A stretch of 64,000 nucleotides of DNA from Beta vulgaris subsp. vulgaris (Eukaryota; Streptophyta; Magnoliopsida; Caryophyllales; Amaranthaceae): contig NC_079205.1 of the NCBI RefSeq assembly GCF_026745355.1, positions 47,470,027 through 47,534,026 on the forward strand. The letters are read 5' to 3'. This document shows positions 56,872 through 64,000 of the stretch, piece by piece. A program made the translations under genes and the position numbers. Each line of letters begins with the position of its first letter. The stretch's first letter is position 1. The notes beneath the pieces are model-generated. The model was not told where the DNA came from, made no database searches, and saw nothing but the letters and a program-made list of their open reading frames with translations.

Positions 56872-58068
56872 ATGGCTCTCACTAATGGCACCCTCATTCC
56901 CAACTCCTCTGATCCCTCTAAGCCGTTCACTATGCTCCAAGTGAACAACTGCCTCAAACTCACTTCCTCAAACTATATTGCCTGGAAAACTCAAATCCAA
57001 GCCACCTTGCTTGGCTATGACTTGTGGAAATTTGTGGATGGTTCTCACTCCTCTCCACCTCCTTCCATTACCGATTCCGCAGGCACCTCTCTTCCTAACC
57101 CTGCTGCTCTATCTTGGTTTCGCCAAGATCGTCTTGTGTTCGGTGCGCTTGTTGGAACTCTCTCTCAGGACATAATACCTCTTATCTCTCAAACCTCCTC
57201 TGCTGAAGAGGCTTGGAATGTTCTAGCCAAAACATATGCTAACCCTTCTCGTGGTCATCTCAAGCAAATCAAGACCACTCTTGCTAATATCACCCATACC
57301 ACACAATCCATCTCCACCTATATGCAGGCTATAAAGGCTTGCACCGATCGTCTCGCTGCCATGGGTAAGCCCATGGATCATGAAGACATCATTGAAAAAG
57401 TTCTTTCGGGTCTTGACTATGAACAGTTCAAATCTGTTATTGATGCCATCAATGCTCGGGACGCTCCCATCTCGTTTGATGAACTTCATGAGAAGTTAAT
57501 TAACAAGGAAGTCACGGCTTCGGTGCGTGCTGCTCCCCTCCTCCCTGCCACCGTCCACTTGGCTCACTCTCGCTCCAAGGCTTCCCCGCACACCCCTGGT
57601 CATGGTCTTCTTGGTGCTCCTCCTCTCTCTCAAGGGCGTCCTTCACGCCCATACCTTGGCAAGTGTCAATGGTGTCATGAGCAGGGCCATTATCTCGCCA
57701 ATTGTATGTTGTTCAAACAGCAGCACCCGACTCTTACTGTACCTTCCTTGCCATCACACCGTCATCTCAAGAAAGCCCCACAAGCCAATGTTGTCACCAT
57801 GGTCCCTCCCTCTCCCACTTCCTGGCTGCTTGATAGTGGCGCCTCACACCATGTGACAAATGACCTGAGTAACTTATCCCTTCACGTCCCTTATGACGGC
57901 ACGGAGGCCTTAGTCATTGGCGATGGTTCAGCATTACCTATCTCTCACACAGGTTCGTTTACTTTGCATACAACTTCTCACACATTTTATTTTACCAATG
58001 TCTTGTATGTTCCTCATATCTCCGAAATATTCTATCCATCTCTCAATTCTGTAAAGATAATAATCTGA
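56872..58068 (+). CDS. Copia element 5 gag and protease
   Basis: ATG at 56872 is the first in a good context after the primer site (the longer upstream frame starts inside the LTR). Gag opens MALTNGTLIPNSSDP and has LTSSNYIAWKTQIQATLLGY, the standard Copia gag segment. The zinc knuckle CQWCHEQGHYLANC (CX2CX4HX4C) lies at residues 265-278. The protease site WLLDSGASHHV has its catalytic Asp at residue 321 with D-S-G intact. The frame leaves the protease end early: after LYVPHISE, at about 58023-58027, it shifts by one base and stops at 58066-58068, while the other frame continues into integrase. The shift could be a mutation or a sequencing error. Confidence 0.93.
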   Translation: MALTNGTLIPNSSDPSKPFTMLQVNNCLKLTSSNYIAWKTQIQATLLGYDLWKFVDGSHSSPPPSITDSAGTSLPNPAALSWFRQDRLVFGALVGTLSQDIIPLISQTSSAEEAWNVLAKTYANPSRGHLKQIKTTLANITHTTQSISTYMQAIKACTDRLAAMGKPMDHEDIIEKVLSGLDYEQFKSVIDAINARDAPISFDELHEKLINKEVTASVRAAPLLPATVHLAHSRSKASPHTPGHGLLGAPPLSQGRPSRPYLGKCQWCHEQGHYLANCMLFKQQHPTLTVPSLPSHRHLKKAPQANVVTMVPPSPTSWLLDSGASHHVTNDLSNLSLHVPYDGTEALVIGDGSALPISHTGSFTLHTTSHTFYFTNVLYVPHISEIFYPSLNSVKIII

Positions 58069-60953
58069 GCATTGAATTCTTACCTCATTCTTTCTTTGTG
58101 AAGGATCCTTCCATGAATCAGGCTCTTCTTCAAGGCCAACTTAAGGATGGTGTTTATGAATGGGACCCTTCCTCCTCTCCAAAAGTTTTTCATTCCTCCA
58201 AATTGCCCCATAGTGATTGGCATCATAGATTAGGGCATCCTTCATCTCCTGTGCTTAAGACATTAAGTTCTCATTACAATTTGTCTATTCCTCCATTTGA
58301 AATGTCAAACTGTAATGCTTGCAATATTAATAAAAGTCACAAATTACCTTTTTCTACATCTACCTTACATTCTCATGCTATTCTTGATTTAATATTCTCT
58401 GATGTCTGGACCTCTCCCATACTCTCTACTGATTCTTCCAAGTATTATGTTATATTTGTTGATCATTTTAGCAAATATATATGGCTTTATCCGCTGCAAA
58501 AGAAATCTGATGTATATGCTACTTTTCTCACATTTAAGAACCTTGTTGAAAATTACTTCAATAAAAAGATAAAACAAGTCTTCTCTGACAATGGTGGTGA
58601 ATTCACCAAATTAACTCCTTATCTTCAGTCTCATGGTATTTCTCATCTCACGTCACCTCCTCATACCCCTGAACACAATGGATATGCCGAACGACGTCAT
58701 CGACATATCGTTGAAACTGGGTTATCATTACTTACTCATGCAAATATCCCTGTCTCCTTCTGGTCACATGCTTTTAATACTGCCACCTACTTAATAAATC
58801 GACTACCGACTTCTACTTTACAAAATAGCTCTCCTTATCAACGTCTCTTTGGTCTTGCTCCCAACTATCACAAGCTACGTAGTTTTGGTTGCTTATGTTA
58901 TCCATGGCTCAAACCTTATACTCACAATAAAATTGCACCTAAGTCTATCTCGTGTGTCTTCATAGGCTACTCATCTACTCAAAGTGCTTATTTTTGCTTA
59001 GATCCCTCCACTAATCGCATCTATACATCAAGACATGTAAAATTTGTGGAGAATGTTTTTCCGTATGCTAACTTGTGCAGGAATGATACTAGTGCTGCTC
59101 CTTTGTCTCCTAATGACTGGGTTGACATCCATATTCCTCTTGCGTCATCTACTGCCGCTTCTACCTCGGCTGCTCCTGTGTCGCCCAACAACCCCCCCTC
59201 TCCTCCTACACCACCCTCGGCCTGCAGCACCTCATCCACCTCTTCACCCTCACAAACTTCGCCCCCTACATCTCCTCCCACCAATCCTAACCACCAGCCC
59301 CCATCATCACATCCTATGACCACACGGCTCAAAAATAAAATCACCAAACCCCACCCCAAATATGCCTATTCTGCTGTCTCCCCATCCACTCCTTGTGAAC
59401 CTACCAATATTACTCAAGCCCTTAAAAGTCCCGAATGGCGTGCTGCCATGAGTACCGAGTTTGATGCTTTAACACGTAATCATACGTGGGATCTTGTTCC
59501 TCCTCATCCCTCACAAAATCTTGTTGGCAACAAATGGGTCTTCCGCATCAAATATACTCCTCAAGGTAGTGTTGAGCGCTTCAAAGCTCGCCTTGTGGCA
59601 AAGGGTTTCCATCAACGTCCTGGTCTTGACTTCTCTGAGACCTTTAGTCCCGTCATCAAGCCAACCACAGTTCGAGTCATTCTCTCCCTTGCTGTGACTA
59701 AGGGTTGGTCTCTTCGCCAACTTGACATTAATAATGCCTTCTTACAAGGCACACTTCATGACGATGTTTTTATGGCACAACCTTCTGGTTTCATTGATAA
59801 AGATAAACCTACTCATGTCTGCAAACTTCGGAAAGCGCTCTATGGCTTAAAACAAGCCCCTCGGGCCTGGTATAATGAACTCCGTACATTTCTTGTCTCC
59901 TTCGGCTTCATCAACTCTATTGCTGATCAATCCTTATTCATCTACAATAATCGTGGGATTACATTCTACCTACTTGTCTACGTCGACGATATTATTATCA
60001 CTGGTCCTTCTTCTAATGCGGTGCAACAGTTTATCACTCTTTTGGCCAACCGGTTCTCATTGAAGGACTTGGGTCCCCTGTCTTATTTTCTTGGTGTTGA
60101 AGTCTACCCCACTGGTCATGGCTTATTTCTTACTCAACAAAAATACATTGCTGATTTATTGGCTCGTGCCAATATGGCCTCTGCAAAGCCAGCTTCCACA
60201 CCCATGATAGCTCATCCTTCTCTCTCCCTTCATGATGGTTCACCTATCAGCAATGTTACTGAATATCGCACCTTGGTTGGCAGTCTTCAATACTTAGCCT
60301 TTACTCGTCTCGACATCGCCTTTGCCGTGAACAAACTGTCTCAGTTCATGCAAACTCCCCTTGATACTCATTGGGCTGCTCTGAAACGATTGCTTCGTTA
60401 TCTCAATGGAACCCTCTCTCATGGTCTCACTATCTATCGTGATTCCCCATTGCACTTACATGCCTTTACTGATGCGGATTGGGCTGGCGATCGTGACTCA
60501 TTCATCTCTACCTCTGGGCATATTGTTTACCTTGGTCGCAATGCCTTATCATGGAGCTCGAAGAAACAGAAGGGTGTGGCTCGGTCTTCTACCGAAGCTG
60601 AATTTCGTGGTGTAGCTGCCACGACGGCTGAGTTACTTTGGCTTCAATCTCTTCTCAAAGAGCTTCGTGTTCCAGTTGCTAGCATTCCCACAATCTACTG
60701 CGACAACCTTAGTGCTACACATTACTCTAAAAATCCAGTTTTTCACTCAAGGATGAAGCACTTAGCCTTGGACTTTCACTTTGTTCGCGAGCAGGTGCAA
60801 CAAGCCACTCTTCGTGTTCAGCACATTCCAGGAGGCGACCAACTAGCTGATGGGCTTACTAAACCCCTTCCGTTGGCTCGTTTTTCTACCATTCTGTCCA
60901 AAATTGGTTTGGTCTCTCGACCCACCATTTTGAGGGGGGATATTAGATATTGA
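58028..60953 (+). CDS. Copia element 5 integrase, reverse transcriptase and RNase H
   Basis: Open without a stop from about 58028 to the stop at 60951-60953; the first ATG in it, at 58098, is probably not a true start. Counting from 58098: integrase zinc-binding HHRLGH and CNAC at 42-75, catalytic D102 (SDVWTS), D164 (SDNGGE) and E198 (YAERRHR); a Pro/Ser-rich linker about 335-425; RT about 445-690 with NKWVFRIKYTPQGSVERFKA, LDINNAFLQGTLHDDVFMAQ and intact YVDD at 628-631; RNase H from D792 (DADWAGDRD) through EAEFRG and YCDN. All catalytic residues are present. It would normally be made as one polyprotein with gag and protease. Confidence 0.95.
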
Positions 60954-61124
60954 CTCAGTCAATATTGATATATTGTTATATTAGTCAACTATAGATTCTC
61001 TTGTATATTGTTATGATCTCTTTCCATATTATTAGCTTAATATTCTGAGTTAGTTACCTAAGTTGTATTATAAATACACTGTATTCATTCTAATACAATT
61101 ACATCTTTCATCTCTAATCTTATA
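60941..61124 (+). repeat. 3' LTR of Copia element 5
   Basis: Same 184 bp as the 5' LTR, directly after the purine tract; the polymerase stop codon at 60951-60953 lies a few bases inside it. Followed by the TCTGC duplication. Confidence 0.93.
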
Positions 61125-61129
61125 TCTGC

Positions 61130-61588
61130 CTATAAAATCAGGCCGGTTGGCAAAATCCTTCATCTTACCATGAGGTTCCAATGAGGACAAAAAAAAATAT
61201 AAAAAAATCAAAAGTCAAAATGGTAGAAAAAGGAGGAAGTATTGATGAAAATTTGTTTTTTTTTTTTTTTAAATGATCTGCTTTCTAGGCTTCTAGCCAA
61301 CATGGTTAATTTGATGACTTTTACTTCGCAAATACTTCCTATAGCTTTTCGTGTCATATAATTGACTTTTACAATTGTCGTGCTTAGTTACTTTTTTTCT
61401 ATAGCTTAACCGAAATAATAATAGTCCAATTCAATAAAGCAAAGACAATTTTAAAAGATGTTAAAAAGCATAACCCAAATCCCCTGTTGAAGTTACTAGC
61501 AATATATGTACACGATATATGTGTAAATTTAAAGTTTTGTACTTTAGTTTTTAAATTTAAAGTTACTTAATAATTTTTTATAGGGTTA
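61130..61588. other. Intergenic, no gene seen
   Basis: AT-rich with a T run at about 61254-61271. No coding or transposon feature supported. Confidence 0.45.
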
Positions 61589-61600
61589 CAATATATCATA

Positions 61601-62110
61601 ATTTTTTCCTTGGATAATGCAAAAGTGAGTTTTAATTCCCAAAATATGCCCAAAAAATTTAAATTCCCTGCGTACCGTCCATGTAGGACGGCACGCGAGA
61701 ATTTTTTTTTTTCAACTTAAGTAAAACCGCTACTTGAAGTAGCGGTTTACAAGTGCCGAGAATTTTTTTTTTTCAACTTAGGTAAAACCGCTACTTGAAG
61801 TAGCGGTTTAAAAAAAAAAAAATTTTTTTTTTGCTGTCGTTGTTGTGTAAACCGCTACTTCAAGTAGCGGTTTATTAATGAAGTGAAAACTGATATGTGC
61901 TTACCATATTTTGCGCAGGTAAACCGCTACTCTGAGTAGCGGTTTATTTTAAAATAAAACCGCTACTCTGAGTAGCGGTTTTCGTGGGATAAAAAAAAAA
62001 AATAGTTTCTCGCGTGCCGTCCTACGTGGACGGTACGCAGGGAATTTAAATTTTTTTGGGCATATTTTGGGAATTAAATCCCACTTTTACATTATTCAAG
62101 GAAAAAATTC
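61601..62110. mobile_element. Palindrome-rich foldback element (Mutator-like MITE)
   Basis: Outer inverted repeats of about 105 bp share TTCCCAAAATATGCCCAAAA and CCTGCGTACCGTCCA with GTAGGACGGCACGCGAGA following. The unit is flanked by CAATATATCATA on both sides (61589-61600, 62111-62122), an unusually long match that contains a 9-11 bp Mutator-type duplication. Between the arms are five separate palindromes of about 26 bp, AAACCGCTACTTGAAGTAGC plus GGTTT or its TCTGA variant. The whole 510-bp unit could fold into a compound hairpin. Non-coding. Confidence 0.9.
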
Positions 62111-62122
62111 CAATATATCATA

Positions 62123-63416
62123 TGAACCCCCTTCCTTTACATTAAAAAGTTATTCACATGATAATACATATGTCAATTGATTCATGATGGACACATATTG
62201 TTTCTTGATCTTTAAGTTATAATTTTTTTTAAAAAAAAACAATTCGCACATGACGATGTTCGTAGGGATTAAACGCCATATGTACGGAGCAATAAATTGC
62301 CAATTTTTTCGATTTGAAATTGTTTGATAGTTGTTAGATACCCGATTTACACAAAATTAAACGACTTGTTGTAGAAATGGCGAATTATGTTATGAAAGAA
62401 TTTAATTTAATTGTAATTGTGTTTGTATTGTATAGAGCAATATTTTTGAATTGTAGTTTCAAGGTTTTTTTTTTTTCTCTTCATATAACACCTTTTCTGG
62501 TTATTCAAAGATTTTTGAATCAATGTTAACTGAAATATTTTTGAAACTTGTATTGGTTGACAATTATGTCAAATAGATAATTATTTGACTTATTGAATAT
62601 GGTTAGTTTTTTTCTTTTAAATTTATTTTTTATTATTAATTATATGATTTATATGTAAGTAAGGGGTCATTTTATTTGGACACCATTTGCTCCCCCTATA
62701 CGTTGTCCACCTACAAAAGGTGGGTAGCCGTTTAAAAATTTGATACTTTTAAACATAGTTAATACTTCATTGTTGATTATATGTATTATGTTTAGTACTA
62801 TATATATATATGCTTCACTCTATCTCTTTTTTCTTGGTTTATGTGTCATTTTTATATATTTGAATTAGTGATAAGAGTAGTATGAAAAAAAAAGAGATCA
62901 GTCTAGAGCTAGTAAGAGTTGACAAGGCACCACAACACATCACATGACAAATAGAATACAAAAAAATTCCTACCCGTGTAGTTAAATAAGTCAATGTGGT
63001 ATGACACGTCTTACTAAATGAGTTGGGTTAGTGAAGTTTCCAATATGAAGAAGACACACTTGAACCGTTTAGCAGACACGTTACTCAAATATAGGAGATT
63101 ACTATAGAAAAAAAGTAACTAAACACGACAAAACCAAACACGAAAAAGTTGGTCAACATGAAGACGTTTATTAAATAGGTTGGGTTGGTGTCAAGGGTTG
63201 GTTTTTCAACCCATTTATATATGACACGAACACGAGTCACACGACATAAACATGCACGACTTTTTACCATATCTTTAGCCCACATAAAATTGTTATTTTA
63301 TTCATCAATTAGTTACCCTACTATTCATACTTATGGGTCAAATATATCCCCATTATAAAAGAAACTCCTTAATAACATAATGTTCGAAGAATTAAGACAA
63401 ATTTGGAGGAAGTATA
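62123..63416. other. Intergenic, no gene seen
   Basis: AT-rich; includes a short (TA)n at about 62801-62811. Repeat-like text at 63000-63260 (TTAGTGAAGTTTCC, ACACGAACACGAGTCAC) could not be assigned to an element. Confidence 0.45.
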
Positions 63417-63590
63417 TCTAGGGATGGACATGGGTCTGGAATCCTACCCGGATCCTGCTAGACCCGATCCTAATTTAAGGGTCTGGGTCCAATTTTTTCA
63501 GACCCTAAGGATCCGGGTCCGGGTTTGGGTCCAAGTTAATTTTTAGGGTCCGGGTCCGGGTCTTATAATTTTGGACCCAGACCCGACCCT
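63417..63590 (+). mobile_element. Possible hAT-like MITE, left part
   Basis: TAGGGATGGACATGGGTCTGG and repeated GGGTCCGGGTC text are typical of short plant hAT-related elements. No right terminus was identified within the window, so both the family and the border are tentative. Confidence 0.4.
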
Positions 63591-63711
63591 TAGACTCTAA
63601 ACTTATTTAATATATACATTTTAACTTTTTTTAAAAAAAGAAACTGATTTGCTAAAAGACTAAAACCTAAACTAAAACACCAAAACACCAGTTCTGAACT
63701 CTTACGTAAGT

Positions 63712-63915
63712 TGTGTTTGTTTCTTGTTTTCAGTTTGTATGTTTGTGTTTTTGTTTCGTTTTTTTTCAATTTATATGTTTGTGAATTGTGTTTATTTCTT
63801 TTTTCAGTTTATAAGTTTGTGTTTGTTTCGTTTTTTTCAATCTATATGTTTGTGTTTGTTTCATGCGATCTTATGTTTGTTTCATGTGATTTTTTGTGTT
63901 TGTTTCATGCGAATT
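63712..63915 (+). repeat. Tandem repeat with TTTGTGTTTGTTTC units
   Basis: Four or more irregular units of about 25-65 bp built on TTTATATGTTTGTGTTTGTT and TCAATT-like joins. The frame at 63724-63930 is only a translation of this repeat. Confidence 0.65.
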
Positions 63916-64000
63916 TCAGATTATTATTGATATTAATGCTGAAAATTATGCAAAATAAAGAATTTAGGCCTCGACATTCCAAACCCTCTAGACCCTCCAG

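Larger units (their letters stand above)
56627..61124 (+). mobile_element. Copia element 5, near-intact young insertion
   Basis: Two 184-bp LTRs (56627-56810, 60941-61124) appear identical base for base, and a perfect 5-bp duplication TCTGC flanks the element (56622-56626, 61125-61129). A primer site follows the 5' LTR and a purine tract TTTTGAGGGGGGA precedes the 3' LTR. The LTRs begin TATTAG and end CTTATA, so the termini are TA...TA, not TG...CA. Length is 4498 bp. Gag, protease, integrase, RT and RNase H are all readable, with one frameshift near 58023. Short LTRs and gag style suggest the Ale/Retrofit lineage (inference). Confidence 0.96.

Noticed and set aside
61726..61982. CRISPR-like array of regularly repeated palindromes
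   Set aside because: The genome is a plant, spacers are short and AT-rich, and the units sit within a foldback element with its own inverted arms and TSD.

Overview
This window reads as nuclear DNA of a flowering plant, most likely a eudicot. It is AT-rich, holds only one recognisable host gene (the first exon of an Aux/IAA auxin-response repressor, at the left edge, minus strand), and is otherwise packed with plant-type transposable elements, many nested in one another. Nothing identifies the species. No tRNA, rRNA, CRISPR array or prokaryotic operon was seen. All element calls come from reading termini, target-site duplications (TSDs) and translated motifs by eye.

Layout. 1-820: Aux/IAA exon 1 with TATA box and an upstream TGTCTC auxin-response element. 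1273-3325: direct repeats, a Stowaway-like MITE, a tRNA-type SINE and a Harbinger/Tourist-like MITE. 3535-4645: a Mutator-like element with a perfect 9-bp TSD that carries a piece of a DEAD-box RNA helicase gene (Pack-MULE). 4907-9777: decayed Copia element 1, split by a second MULE-like element. 10465-14500: two more Copia remnants, the second (minus strand) cut by a CACTA element and carrying a threefold tandem duplication inside its reverse transcriptase. 15763-19479: a MULE-like element holding a 2.5-kb solo LTR with a perfect 5-bp TSD. 19681-25840: MITEs, ATT microsatellites and a scrap of plastid atpB. 26985-32380: a minus-strand L1-type LINE interrupted by a hAT-like MITE and a CACTA element. 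32909-37977: Copia element 2 with both LTRs. 38071-40358: Tourist MITEs and Copia remnant 3, in which one LTR is inverted. 41661-44665: Stowaway-like MITE, a long imperfect inverted repeat, a Mutator-type MITE and a CACTA-type MITE. 46119-51745: a second minus-strand LINE interrupted by a Helitron and a CACTA element. 51746-55960: Copia element 4 (minus), itself inserted in another Helitron. 56627-61124: Copia element 5, nearly intact, with LTRs identical by eye, a perfect TSD and non-canonical TA...TA termini. 61601-62110: a palindrome-rich foldback element with an 11-12 bp flanking duplication. 63417-64000: hAT-like end and a tandem repeat.

The elements do not work together as a pathway. 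Their relations are nesting and parasitism: short DNA elements (CACTA, hAT, Tourist, Stowaway, Mutator, Helitron) are non-autonomous and need transposases encoded elsewhere. Copia 5 carries every domain for its own retrotransposition but is broken by a frameshift between protease and integrase. The strongest leads are the Pack-MULE, the palindrome-rich foldback and CACTA elements, the Helitron with two 5' ends, and the GC-rich palindromes repeated in the U3 regions of two Copia families.
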